Positions 1 to 9,405 of a stretch of DNA of 39,479 bases are shown here, piece by piece (position 1 is the first letter of the stretch; each line of letters starts with the position of its first letter). Both the position numbers and the translations under genes were made by a program. This stretch comes from a virus: IMG/VR virus record IMGVR_UViG_3300006750_000022, positions 1 to 39,479 of that record, one strand, 5' to 3'. The notes under the pieces are model-generated. The model was not told where the DNA came from and ran no database searches. It worked only from the letters and a program-made list of their open reading frames with translations.

Positions 1-3000
1 ACTATCGTTGGTCTTAAAGGAGGAAATAATCCTACAATATTAATGACACGGGTGACAGAGGAAGAGTCGGCTGTAGCTCAAGATGAAGATGCATGGAGAA
101 CATATTGGTCAGATCAGCTTGAGTCAGATTTTATTACGGAAGAGCAACACGACCAAATAATTAGTGACTCTGAAGCATTATTTGAGAAGGGACATAACAA
201 TACAATGTCTCAGAGAATTGCTGTTCATGAGTTCATGAAGAAGAAAAGATATAATGAGTACATGAAGAATGGAAATGTTGTTCATCACTTTAGAAGAATG
301 GGTCTTGATTTTACAGACGGTTCTGTCCTTATTGGTATGGGGCCGTCCACTGTCAAGATCATGGACACTGAGAAGATAGATTTGTATATCGGCAAGCCAG
401 AAGATGGTAATCAAATACCAGTGATTGACTATGTTGCGGGATTGGATGAGAAATATCTCTTTGATGGCGCAATCTTTACAGATGAAGAGTTTCTGTTCAG
501 ATCAATGGATGCTCTTGGTCGTGTAGAGAGTCAAGATAAGACAGGGGGAACACCATTATTCGAGCTTAAAACCGTGCTTAGATACCGCAGTAGCGATTCT
601 AAGATGGACTTCGGAGAGCCTTTAGCGGACGGATCACCAGCTATTAGTGAGCATTATCCTTCTTCTTCTGCATTTAGAAAGGGAGATAAGTCACCACAGC
701 CTGCTGCGGCAGGTGATTCGTGGGATGGTGTTCATTATATGAACGCTAAGGGTAATGAGTTTGTTCCAGAGCCTGATCTATACTTTACAGAGAAAGGAAA
801 GCCTGATAATATTATTGCTTACACTGCAAAGGATGGAAGATTTATTAAAATATTTGATAATGTTGGGCGAAGAATTAATCAGTTGATGACCACTGAGGAA
901 GCGAAGGAGCCTGATGGTGGTGCTGGTTCTTTTAAATTAGATGGAAGAGTATCTACTGAGATATTATCTATACCTGAAGATGCTAGGCGCGTGGTTCAGG
1001 TTACGTCACCTCGCTCAAAACCTTCTTCTTCTAGTCCGATAGCTGCTGGGTGGGCTGACTTAATGAGTGACCCAGAATTTGCTGATGTAAAAGATGCTCT
1101 AGAGAATCATATGGTAGAGACTTCTAGGGCGTATTTGAATATGCTGTATCAGATGAGAGATGATACCAAGATGTTCAAGAAATATGTCAGAGCTATTCTA
1201 GGTTCAGGGACATCTGTTCCGAGGGAAATAGAAAAACTATTAATGCCTGACGGTAAGAATGTTATAGAGAATGGGTTCATGCATCCTCACATTATTTCAT
1301 CTTTAGCACCTCAAATTTTGAATAGGATGATAAAAGATGGTGCGTACAAGGGAAGAAGATATGACGCCAGTACCTACGTTGCTCTGAAGCCTGATGTAAA
1401 GGGAGAGGTTACAAGTCCTGACAATGTAATATTAAGCGTTGACAATGATATGGCGTGGCAATACATAAAGAAAAAGAGTGGAGAATCTACGCTTGAAGGG
1501 ATAAATAGCTGGCTTGAGTCTAATGAGACATATATATTGTCTTCAAGATTTCCAATCCCTGATGTCCAAGCCGTTGGAATGTATCGCATCCAATCATTTA
1601 AGCGTGGGAAGCATGGTGACGTTGCATGGTTTCATCCTGATACTATCTTTGGTAGGAAACAGGGTGATTTTGATGGAGACCATGTAACTCTAGAGTTTCT
1701 ATACAAAGGAGCAGACTTATCAGACTCTAGCCTTGTAGATAAGATTGTTGCTATGCAGGGAACGGATGCTTACGCTAAGAATAGACAGGTAGCAAGGCTT
1801 GAGTATTTTGAGGGGTATGATTTCCCTAACTATGATAGGGTATCAGATGTGTTTGCTGTAATGTCAAGAGTCTTGAAGCAAGAAAAGACACAGGGTATGA
1901 TAACTAACGGAAAGACTATACGTAGCGTACTTTCCATGAAAGATTTTAAAGCTGTGGTGGATGGAAAAGCAATTTCCGTGAGGAAGGAAGATGAAATTGT
2001 TATGTTGGGATCAAAACCTTTAAAGGCTGATGTAACACAGGATAAATTAGATCAGATAGCTGGTGAGGATGTGAATGGAGTGATTGTTGATAAGGATAAT
2101 AAGAGATGGAAAAAAGGAACAAAGTATCTACGAACAACTTCTGGGCATGAGTTCTCTATTTTGCTGCAGGCTGCTGTAGATCACGGGAAAGAGTTATTGC
2201 TATCTAGATGGAAGTTTAAAGGATACGATAGTCTTGTCCGCGCAATGTTTAAGAGAGAGGATGGGAAACCATTAAACAACAAGCAGGTTAGAGCATTAAA
2301 GAACCTTGTAAAGTTTTTCAAGTACAGTCCAGATCGTAAAGGTAATTCCGAAAAAGGTTTCGCACTTAACATGGATGAGATGTTTAACAGAAGCAGGGAT
2401 ATTGCGGAGCATGTCAGCTCTTCTGCTGAAAATCAGTCTTTAGATATTGAGACTCAGGTAGCACATCTTCGGAGACAGCAAGCAGACAAGGCTTTCAATA
2501 CTGAAAAAACATTGTCAGAGATAGCAGTTCTTGAGAAAGTTAGTGTTAATGGTCAGGTTGCGCCTATAGAAAAATTACTCTCCATCCCACATATTAGTAT
2601 GGCGCAATACAATAAAGATAATCCTGATAGTCAAATTAGTAAGAACCCATTTCATTATCCTGAGAATAAAATAGTCAATGCTCATGTTGCTGCCTTGCAG
2701 AATCTGCCCTTTGAAGTAACTCGTCCATATGGTAGTGGCACTAAGGACTTATCGAAGGACGAGCAAAGAGAGTATGAAGAGGCTCAAGATTTTGCTGAGG
2801 TATTTGCTTCTGAGTTTGGTAATCTGTTCGCCAAAGCAAAGAGCCATAATAAAAAAATGCAAAACGTCTTTAATGCACAGTCATTTGATTACGATGAATC
2901 TCTGAATGATTTGATTGATAAATATCTTTACGTTGGGAATGAGAAGTTTGGAGTTAAAGCCTTTAGATCAATGAATCAAAAGCAGCAGGCAACGGCTACA

Positions 3001-4062
3001 ATTTTATTTCTTGAGGGCACAGCTAGAGAGCTAAAGAAAGAAAGTGCTAGTATTAAAAGCAGAGTAAAGCAACACGTTAAAACTATTGATAATAAAACTA
3101 AGACACTAGAGACGAGAAGAAAAGAATTAGCAGAGCTTGAGAAGTCTTTACCTGAAGATGTTCCTGAAGGCGAGCCTAATCTTAGGAGAAATTTACCTAA
3201 TGTTGGTCTTATTTTTAGACCATTAAAGGATCACGCAGAGGGTGTCCAGCATATAGAAGGGGTTAGTGTTACGAGAAAAGGAAGGGGAGTGGTAGAGCAG
3301 TATGGAAATCCGTTCTCTCATCTTGAGCAGCATAACGGTGTGTTTCAAACTATGAATAGAAAAGAATCTATTGAAGCTTATGAACATTGGCTTAATACGG
3401 GAGAAGTTCTAGGTTCGGTTAGAGCCATAGAAGAAGAAGGTATGGGTGAGCCTGTAAATTGGGCAACACCACAAAAGAAGGTTCATGATAAGACTTTTTC
3501 GGAAATGACTAGAGAAGAAAAAGAAGATGCGATGGCTCCAGATTTTTCCGCTGACACTTTCTCAGAAAAAAAGAAATTAATAGATGCTCAAAGAGAATGG
3601 ATGCTTGACCAAATAGACTCAGGTCAATTAGATGCTGAAAATCTTATCTATTTTAAGAAGGTAAATGATAGCCACGCACACAGGCTTCGAAATTTTATTG
3701 TGAAGAGAAGGAGTGTCCCCGAGTCAAAAGAAGCTAAAGAATACAACGCAACTAAAAAGCAAATTGCGAAAGTAGAAGGTTTCATTAAGAATATCAAAGA
3801 CTCCATCGCGAAACTGGACGGAAATATCAAAGAACTTGGGCATCTAGGTGCTTATTATAGATCAAGGACTAGAGATGTGCAAAAACTTCCTCCTGTTGAG
3901 CTAATGCATAAGCCCACATATAAGAAATTCATAGAGGAGTTTGGTAAACAGCTTCCAGATGCATCAACAAAGCCGATTAAGCTTTCTAAAGAGGTTAGGT
4001 TGTATGAGAGTTGGCCCCAAAGAGTGATGAAAGAAAAAATGGATGAGGAGTATAGCTGCTAA
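1..4062 (+). CDS. Giant protein with RNA polymerase beta'-like double-psi beta-barrel motif (5' end at window edge)
   Basis: The frame is open from base 1; the first Met is at 43 (about 1,339 residues from there), with AAAGGAGG at 16-23 too far upstream to be its ribosome site. The gene is therefore probably cut by the window edge. At 1666-1680 it encodes DFDGD. The preceding 45 residues read SRFP, then a conserved F, then G, then WFHP, which is the spacing around the Mg-binding NADFDGD loop of bacterial RNA polymerase beta'. Further upstream, KGRRYDASTYV resembles the beta' GKRVDYSGRSVI segment. A second candidate barrel with FDGAIF and lysines in ELKT and SDSK lies at about residues 140-187 from Met43. 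At about 3259-3396, TRKGRG, YGNPF and ESIEAYEHWL resemble DUF4326. The C-terminus is lysine-rich coiled coil. Family knowledge: YonO and crAss-phage gp66 are single-chain polymerases with DFDGD. The polymerase role is inference from motifs; the coding call is certain. Confidence 0.8.
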   Translation, partial: TIVGLKGGNNPTILMTRVTEEESAVAQDEDAWRTYWSDQLESDFITEEQHDQIISDSEALFEKGHNNTMSQRIAVHEFMKKKRYNEYMKNGNVVHHFRRMGLDFTDGSVLIGMGPSTVKIMDTEKIDLYIGKPEDGNQIPVIDYVAGLDEKYLFDGAIFTDEEFLFRSMDALGRVESQDKTGGTPLFELKTVLRYRSSDSKMDFGEPLADGSPAISEHYPSSSAFRKGDKSPQPAAAGDSWDGVHYMNAKGNEFVPEPDLYFTEKGKPDNIIAYTAKDGRFIKIFDNVGRRINQLMTTEEAKEPDGGAGSFKLDGRVSTEILSIPEDARRVVQVTSPRSKPSSSSPIAAGWADLMSDPEFADVKDALENHMVETSRAYLNMLYQMRDDTKMFKKYVRAILGSGTSVPREIEKLLMPDGKNVIENGFMHPHIISSLAPQILNRMIKDGAYKGRRYDASTYVALKPDVKGEVTSPDNVILSVDNDMAWQYIKKKSGESTLEGINSWLESNETYILSSRFPIPDVQAVGMYRIQSFKRGKHGDVAWFHPDTIFGRKQGDFDGDHVTLEFLYKGADLSDSSLVDKIVAMQGTDAYAKNRQVARLEYFEGYDFPNYDRVSDVFAVMSRVLKQEKTQGMITNGKTIRSVLSMKDFKAVVDGKAISVRKEDEIVMLGSKPLKADVTQDKLDQIAGEDVNGVIVDKDNKRWKKGTKYLRTTSGHEFSILLQAAVDHGKELLLSRWKFKGYDSLVRAMFKREDGKPLNNKQVRALKNLVKFFKYSPDRKGNSEKGFALNMDEMFNRSRDIAEHVSSSAENQSLDIETQVAHLRRQQADKAFNTEKTLSEIAVLEKVSVNGQVAPIEKLLSIPHISMAQYNKDNPDSQISKNPFHYPENKIVNAHVAALQNLPFEVTRPYGSGTKDLSKDEQREYEEAQDFAEVFASEFGNLFAKAKSHNKKMQNVFNAQSFDYDESLNDLIDKYLYVGNEKFGVKAFRSMNQKQQATATILFLEGTARELKKESASIKSRVKQHVKTIDNKTKTLETRRKELAELEKSLPEDVPEGEPNLRRNLPNVGLIFRPLKDHAEGVQHIEGVSVTRKGRGVVEQYGNPFSHLEQHNGVFQTMNRKESIEAYEHWLNTGEVLGSVRAIEEEGMGEPVNWATPQKKVHDKTFSEMTREEKEDAMAPDFSADTFSEKKKLIDAQREWMLDQIDSGQLDAENLIYFKKVNDSHAHRLRNFIVKRRSVPESKEAKEYNATKKQIAKVEGFIKNIKDSIAKLDGNIKELGHLGAYYRSRTRDVQKLPPVELMHKPTYKKFIEEFGKQLPDASTKPIKLSKEVRLYESWPQRVMKEKMDEEYSC

Positions 4063-7000
4063 TGTATGATTTTTGCAGACAGGTTGCTGGAGAGGGTCTT
4101 AATGCTTTTGCTGATGAAGAAATTCTATTAAGGAAGGCTGAAGCTATTGATGGGGTTGGGAGCGTTGTAGGTGTCCCTATGGATGGAAGTATAGCATTGA
4201 GGAGGAGGCTTGACGAAGTTTTAAAGCCAGGAGAGAGAAAGAAGATACAAAAGCAGGCTAAGAAAGAAGAAGCGAGATATAAAGCACACAAAGACCTATA
4301 CGATTACTTAATTAACGACACAATCTTTCAGTTCCATGCTTCTGCTTATTTAATTGAGCCACACGTTAGGACTAATTGGATTCGTGGTATTCTTGGGATT
4401 CAATTTCCCGATCTGAATATGAGCAACTGGGATGAGCGTGAAATTATTAGTGCAAAGAAGTTCTTTCAGAAGTATGAGAAGGCGGCAAAGGGGAAGGAAG
4501 ACGAGGGAATGTCATCTGCACAGGACACTATAATGAATCCTCTTAGAGTAGCTGCTAGTCTAGACCCCTCTGGGTATGCTCTTCAAGCAGTGCAGATGTC
4601 GCAACAGGTGTTTGATTCTATAAAAAATAGAACACACAAATTGAAATCTAGGATTGATGGGCATAATAATCAGATTGCAAGAGTGGTAGATCAAGAGAGA
4701 TCACAAGAAGCACACGAACTATTGAGAGACATAATGGACGGAAGGCAAAGGAATCTTTACCCAGTAGATATACCAACCGATCCAGTGCAATTTAATATTT
4801 TTAGAAATGGCCCTATTGGAAGACAGTTTTTCTATTCCTTAAAGCATGCTCATCTTCAGCACAACATTGATATGGATGGAGAACCTGGGAGATATGTTAT
4901 GGTTGATCTATCTAAAGTGCCCTTTTGGGGGAAACCAGCTCCGAAGGGACAGAAAAGCGAGGGTGAACTTTGGCAGGAGAGACTAGAAGCTGTTATAAGA
5001 GGAAAATATGGAGAACTCCCAGAACAAGGAGTATCATACGCAATATTTAAGGTACCATCCAATATTGATGCATTTATAAAAGGAACCAGTAGCGCTGAGA
5101 ACATATCTGAGTCTCTGGATGCGAAGGGGAAAATTAGTGTAATTGATAAGAATCCTTTAGAGCAGGGATTTTACGAAGCAACAGTATTTGATACCTATGG
5201 TTCGGTAATGCCTAATACAACAACCAAGCACCAGCCTGCTGGGAAGAAGAGAAGGGGTTATCAAAACTTTGAGAGAAAAGAGAAGCAGCCTCCTAAAAAG
5301 TGGATGGATACTATATGGAGAGTAGCGGCAGAGCAAAGGGAAATGTATCAGGAAATATTTGATGAGTTTAAAGCTGAGATTGCTTCGTACAATGATTCTG
5401 TAAATTCTTTCAGAGCATCTGCTGATAAGGTTCTAGAGCTATGGGGTATCGGAGAAGAAAGAGAAGAGGGTAAGCAGGATGAACAAAGGACTAACTTTAT
5501 TGACATGATAGAGAATATGGGGGACTTTAACTCTAACCTTGTTTATGATGAGGATAACGATGTCCTTCTTAGCCCGAATACTTATGTTAGAAACATTAAA
5601 GAAGGATATGATTTTAACCAGTGGCACATAGGTCACTACTGGGATATGCTTAGTAACGCATTAGCTGACATGGAGGAAAAAAGAGCAACAGAGCAACGTG
5701 ATGTTGATAGAAACTCAAGGGTGCTACAGAGCAAAGAAGCAACGGAGGCTGATATTGAAGAGGCTATGTCGGCTATAGATAGAGCAACGAATAGGATCGA
5801 AGAGCTTGATAATATGACAGATATTATCAGCGAGATGGAAAGAAGAAGTAGCGGAGAACCCTCGTTTGAAGCTCAGAAAGATATGGTTTTGAATGGGAAG
5901 ATGTTAATGTTTAAGTCTAGGGGACTTCTTAATGATCCAATGCTTAGGCGTAGAGACCCAGAGCTGATGAAAGATTATGTTGAGAGTGGGTATAGAACAA
6001 TAGAAATGAATAAGATAAAGCTTGCTCTCTTAAAATCTATGGTTTTCATGCCCAATAAACAACTCGCAGAGTATGTAATAGATCAAGTATTGGCTTCGTC
6101 AGGCTCCCCACAAGTACAGGCAGGTCTTTTCAAAATGGGTTACTCGAATGAGGGGATAGCAAAATGGTTGCCAAAGATGATGCCGTGGAGATGGAAGGGA
6201 CGCAAGTTTGAAATGGATGCTGGTGACGTAGCACGTATGGGTGCTATGCATAATGGGTTTATTGTTTATTCTAACTTGGGATATAAAACAGCCTTTACCA
6301 ATAATTTTCAGAGAATTACACCATGGCTTGACTACGGGTGGCCCTTAATGGCTAGGGGCACGAAGGCTATTTGGACAGGAGACGATAGATATACATCTGA
6401 AGAATGGATGGATATTGTAAGAGAAACAGGTGTTCTTGATCCAATACAAGCTTTTACTGATATGTTATTAGCTGGAGCTAAAAGCTCTAGTGGGTGGGAT
6501 TTCGTAGTTCCTCTAGTTGATATGGCAAAAGTAAAACTAGGAGCAAAGGGGTTTGCTCAAAAGTGGACTATAGATTCTGTCCTAAAAAAGGCGTTGGGAA
6601 AAGAAGAGGCTGATCTTCAAGCTCTAAAGAAGAGAATACATGAGGTGGCAACTTCAGAAACAAAGGATAAAGCACTTTTAAAAAGACAAATTAGAGAACT
6701 AAATCTTGGTCTGTCTGAGAGTTATATGGGTAGACTAGTTGCTTGGAAGTTAGGTTGGACACCTGTTGGCAAAGGTCTTGGTCTCTTTACAATGACAGAA
6801 TCAGAGCAACTGATGAGAGCTGAAGTTGCACTGATGGGAATGTTCCAAGCGGAAGCTATGGGGGAATTGGGAGATGTTCAGTCTATACTTGGCAAGAATC
6901 CTGATGCAAAGCCGTGGCTATCTGAAGCAGGGATAAGAATGGCAAGGCTGATGGTGTATAATACTATGTTTGGAATGAGCCAACAGTTTCTTCCAAAGAT

Positions 7001-7691
7001 GTTCAGAGGTGCAGCTGGTAAATTCTTTTGGCAGTTTAAATCTTACCAGTACCATCAAGCTGAACATGATATGAAGTATCTTTCAAACTTTTGGAGAGGT
7101 AATAAGGGTAGAAATATGTTCACTCAAAGTGCGGAAGCTCCCGTCCGAATAGTTGCTGAGGTAGCAAAGATGATCGGAAGGGCTCCTGGCCGTCTAGGAA
7201 GTATGATATCTCCAATAAAAAAGGCTTCTAAATGGAAAGATATGGACAATACGATAGATGATAGGACAGCTAATCGTTTGGCAAAATTTTTACTCATAAG
7301 GGGTTTTGCTAGTGCGGTTTCTGTTTGGATGTTTTATCATAGTGCATTTACAGGGATACTAAGGATAGGTCTCAGAGGCGTAGGTCGTTCACCCTCGGCT
7401 AGGCGTGGAATTTTTGGTGCTGAATCACCGCTGTTTACTTATCCGATACATATAATGAGAGCGTTATATATGGCTATGGCTTATGGAATAAGAGGTGATG
7501 AGGAAGAGGACTTTGAAGATTTCTTTAGAGATTGGCTTCCTCCAGCATTTAGCGGCATCCATTATCTTTTAAAAGGAGAGTATCTCAAGTTTGCTAGGGC
7601 TTATACTCCTGAGCCACTTAAAACTGGTCTCCAGCACGCAGATAGGGAAGGGTTTCTCGATGGTGCTATCGAGCAGTTACGGAGATTCTAA
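4062..7691 (+). CDS. Giant internal-virion-type protein, 1,209 aa, unknown function
   Basis: The start codon shares its A with the stop of the polymerase-like gene (TAATG), so the two are translationally coupled. No catalytic motif was recognised. The protein has charged, mostly helical composition, a likely coiled coil at about residues 537-600 (ADMEEKRATEQRD, then MSAIDRATNRIEELDN), and an aromatic, basic segment (FFWQFKSYQYHQ) around residue 990. A hydrophobic stretch at about residues 1074-1105 could cross a membrane. Giant helical proteins of this kind next to head/tail genes in short-tailed phages are usually ejected internal virion proteins; that role is inferred from size, composition and position. 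A second polymerase subunit or polyvalent protein is an alternative. Confidence 0.8.
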   Translation: MYDFCRQVAGEGLNAFADEEILLRKAEAIDGVGSVVGVPMDGSIALRRRLDEVLKPGERKKIQKQAKKEEARYKAHKDLYDYLINDTIFQFHASAYLIEPHVRTNWIRGILGIQFPDLNMSNWDEREIISAKKFFQKYEKAAKGKEDEGMSSAQDTIMNPLRVAASLDPSGYALQAVQMSQQVFDSIKNRTHKLKSRIDGHNNQIARVVDQERSQEAHELLRDIMDGRQRNLYPVDIPTDPVQFNIFRNGPIGRQFFYSLKHAHLQHNIDMDGEPGRYVMVDLSKVPFWGKPAPKGQKSEGELWQERLEAVIRGKYGELPEQGVSYAIFKVPSNIDAFIKGTSSAENISESLDAKGKISVIDKNPLEQGFYEATVFDTYGSVMPNTTTKHQPAGKKRRGYQNFERKEKQPPKKWMDTIWRVAAEQREMYQEIFDEFKAEIASYNDSVNSFRASADKVLELWGIGEEREEGKQDEQRTNFIDMIENMGDFNSNLVYDEDNDVLLSPNTYVRNIKEGYDFNQWHIGHYWDMLSNALADMEEKRATEQRDVDRNSRVLQSKEATEADIEEAMSAIDRATNRIEELDNMTDIISEMERRSSGEPSFEAQKDMVLNGKMLMFKSRGLLNDPMLRRRDPELMKDYVESGYRTIEMNKIKLALLKSMVFMPNKQLAEYVIDQVLASSGSPQVQAGLFKMGYSNEGIAKWLPKMMPWRWKGRKFEMDAGDVARMGAMHNGFIVYSNLGYKTAFTNNFQRITPWLDYGWPLMARGTKAIWTGDDRYTSEEWMDIVRETGVLDPIQAFTDMLLAGAKSSSGWDFVVPLVDMAKVKLGAKGFAQKWTIDSVLKKALGKEEADLQALKKRIHEVATSETKDKALLKRQIRELNLGLSESYMGRLVAWKLGWTPVGKGLGLFTMTESEQLMRAEVALMGMFQAEAMGELGDVQSILGKNPDAKPWLSEAGIRMARLMVYNTMFGMSQQFLPKMFRGAAGKFFWQFKSYQYHQAEHDMKYLSNFWRGNKGRNMFTQSAEAPVRIVAEVAKMIGRAPGRLGSMISPIKKASKWKDMDNTIDDRTANRLAKFLLIRGFASAVSVWMFYHSAFTGILRIGLRGVGRSPSARRGIFGAESPLFTYPIHIMRALYMAMAYGIRGDEEEDFEDFFRDWLPPAFSGIHYLLKGEYLKFARAYTPEPLKTGLQHADREGFLDGAIEQLRRF

Positions 7692-7819
7692 TGCCAATAC
7701 CTAATCATTGTGTGGAATGTGACAAGCCTTTACGACCTGACGAGGTTTATATGTGTCAAAATTGTTTTGAGGAACAGTTGATTGATGAGAATCATAGGAA
7801 CGTAGAGACTGAGGACTAG
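7691..7819 (+). CDS. Small zinc-ribbon protein, 42 aa
   Basis: The ATG overlaps the preceding TAA (TAATG), and the TAG stop abuts the next ATG at 7820, so the ORF exactly fills the gap between two genes. It contains CVEC and CQNC, a classic pair of CxxC knuckles about 14 residues apart, followed by an acidic tail. Small zinc ribbons like this are common in phages and usually bind nucleic acid or protein; no specific role can be given. Confidence 0.8.
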   Translation: MPIPNHCVECDKPLRPDEVYMCQNCFEEQLIDENHRNVETED

Positions 7820-8995
7820 ATGTCTGATAAAAAACCAAAAATGGCACCGTATATCCCTTGGGCTCCCAAGCCAAAGTTTAATATTGAAGTTGATATGACT
7901 CCAATACCATACGATACTCCTGGCTACCCATCTACTCCACAACCTCTTGAGAGTCTTTTACCTACGGGCCCTATTGATTTTGCTGCTGAGACAATTTTAT
8001 CAGGTATAGGAAGGAACAATCCTAAACTTGCGATACTAGCTGGGCTAGCCGCTCCACACGCAGCTAAAGCAGCAGTACCTGTAGCTAAGGCTGCTGGTAG
8101 AGCAATAGATGTTCACGGCGGATCAATGTATTCAAAATGGATGTTGAATAGGGTATATAAGAAGGCTGGTTTAGACCCAGATTTTGCAGATATACCACTG
8201 TCAGAACTAAGTGAATTTGTTGATCGAGATGTTGCGGATGTACTGGGATTTGCAGGTAGGTATAAGCCAGTGGCAGGAAAAGTATGGTATGATAGAGCAG
8301 GAGATTCGGGAGTGTCCTTTGACCCAACATTCCAATATAAACCACAAACCTTAAGGGAAGCATGGGAAAATAGAACAGACTTTTTTGGTCAGGGAAGGTT
8401 TCTTGGTAGGGAAAGCATTGAAGATATTGCTTGGCATGAGTTAGAACATTTTAAGCAACACGGAAGAGGTTGGACTCATCCTTCACGTGGATCACGTGGT
8501 TTAGCAGGTGATACCTATGTAGAGCCATTATCAGGAAAGACGGTTACTTACGCAACCAATCCAAGCGTTCACGGTCAGTTCGCTACTAGGATTGACATTC
8601 CAAAACCAGCAAATAAGATGGCTGATTGGTTTATGGAGAGTAAAAAGGCTGCTTATCTTATGCAACCAATAGAAATTGAGGCTAGGATAGCAAGTCTTGC
8701 AAGAGTTAAAAATCCTAAAAAAATATGGCAACGCAGGCAGCATAGACAGCTAGAAGATATTGGATATAATGATGCTCAAATAGCAACAATGGTAGATAAT
8801 TTTAAGGATATAAAAAGGAAGAGTGAGTCTACTCTTAAAGATATGCAAAATTTTTTCGAGGGTACTTCTGTGGATAAGTTAAGAAAAGCAGCAATAGACA
8901 GGAAGGGACCAAGAGGTGTTGATGCTAACGTGCTAAGAGATTTTAAAGAATGGATACTGAAGTATCCAAACAGTGCTGAAAATTTTCAGCCATAG
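7820..8995 (+). CDS. HExxH zincin-like protein, 391 aa
   Basis: The N-terminal 90 residues are proline- and alanine-rich. The core carries IEDIAWHELEHFKQ: H206, E207 and H210 form an HExxH zinc-protease motif, and a downstream PIEIEAR (E285/E287) could supply the third ligand. The C-terminal third is basic and helical (about residues 290-360). This is the last gene of the plus-strand arm, coupled to the zinc-ribbon gene and followed by the convergent terminator. The motif block matches the 221-aa protein at 36178, where the first His is Glu. A virion-associated peptidase or maturation factor is possible; the substrate is unknown. Confidence 0.8.
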   Translation: MSDKKPKMAPYIPWAPKPKFNIEVDMTPIPYDTPGYPSTPQPLESLLPTGPIDFAAETILSGIGRNNPKLAILAGLAAPHAAKAAVPVAKAAGRAIDVHGGSMYSKWMLNRVYKKAGLDPDFADIPLSELSEFVDRDVADVLGFAGRYKPVAGKVWYDRAGDSGVSFDPTFQYKPQTLREAWENRTDFFGQGRFLGRESIEDIAWHELEHFKQHGRGWTHPSRGSRGLAGDTYVEPLSGKTVTYATNPSVHGQFATRIDIPKPANKMADWFMESKKAAYLMQPIEIEARIASLARVKNPKKIWQRRQHRQLEDIGYNDAQIATMVDNFKDIKRKSESTLKDMQNFFEGTSVDKLRKAAIDRKGPRGVDANVLRDFKEWILKYPNSAENFQP

Positions 8996-9003
8996 AATAG
9001 AGC

Positions 9004-9070
9004 AAAAAGGGGGGCGAAGCGCAGGACAATGTAAGGTTAAACCTACGCTCCACCGTTATCCCCTATTTTT
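9004..9070. terminator. Bidirectional terminator between the converging arms
   Basis: A5G6 at 9004-9014 is mirrored by CCCCTATTTTT at 9060-9070, giving a GC stem flanked by T tracts on either strand. The intervening 45 nt holds a smaller stem, GTA(A)GGT with ACCTAC, and an AGCG/CGCT pair, so the element is more than a plain hairpin. It separates the ends of the plus arm (8995) and minus arm (about 9063). Confidence 0.7.
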
Positions 9071-9158
9071 CAAATATAATACGTAGTATCTTTTCTAGTA
9101 TCTGTTTTATATGTCGAACACACTGAGCTATAAGCTCTAGCTTTTCTTCTGGAGACAT
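9063..9158 (-). CDS. 31-aa peptide, predicted amphipathic helix
   Basis: The ATG directly follows the TAA of the upstream 80-aa gene, with AAGGA eight bases before it inside that gene. The product (start MSPEEKLELI, end RIIFEK) alternates Leu/Ile with Lys/Glu and should form one amphipathic helix. Its stop lies inside the terminator stem, so this would be the last minus-strand gene. No known family. Short length is the main doubt. Confidence 0.5.
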   Translation of the reverse strand: MSPEEKLELIAQCVRHIKQILEKILRIIFEK

Positions 9159-9401
9159 TTATACTTTCCTTCCAATGCCGAACATCCAGTAGATGGGCCC
9201 GATTTCAAGGCATATATCTACATATTTTGTTCCTGTTATCTTTAATTCTATCCCGACTGGCCAGAGAGTTGCTGCAAGTACTCTTATCCTATGTCCATGT
9301 GATTGCATGATTACATACGTTCTTATATTAGATGTATCATTCCCAATTTGTTTTGTATCCCATACTTCAAATTGAATTTGTTGTTTCTCCTCAGACGCCA
9401 T
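9159..9401 (-). CDS. Hypothetical protein, 80 aa
   Basis: AAAGGAG lies nine bases before the ATG, inside the end of the resolvase gene, which supports the start at MASEEK. The protein looks beta-rich and small, with hydrophobic patches but no convincing membrane span and no recognised motif. It follows the RuvC-like gene at the distal end of the early operon. The overlapping plus-strand frame (9193-9375) lacks a ribosome site and is treated as a shadow. Confidence 0.7.
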   Translation of the reverse strand: MASEEKQQIQFEVWDTKQIGNDTSNIRTYVIMQSHGHRIRVLAATLWPVGIELKITGTKYVDICLEIGPIYWMFGIGRKV

Positions 9402-9405
9402 TGGT

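Noticed and set aside
1-12. ACTATCGTTGG also present at about 10391
   Set aside because: An 11-base match inside coding sequence is expected by chance in a window this size; not a terminal repeat or attachment site.
9193-9375. 60-aa plus-strand ORF opposite the 80-aa gene
   Set aside because: It lies after the convergent terminator, lacks a ribosome site, and the minus-strand gene has a strong one.
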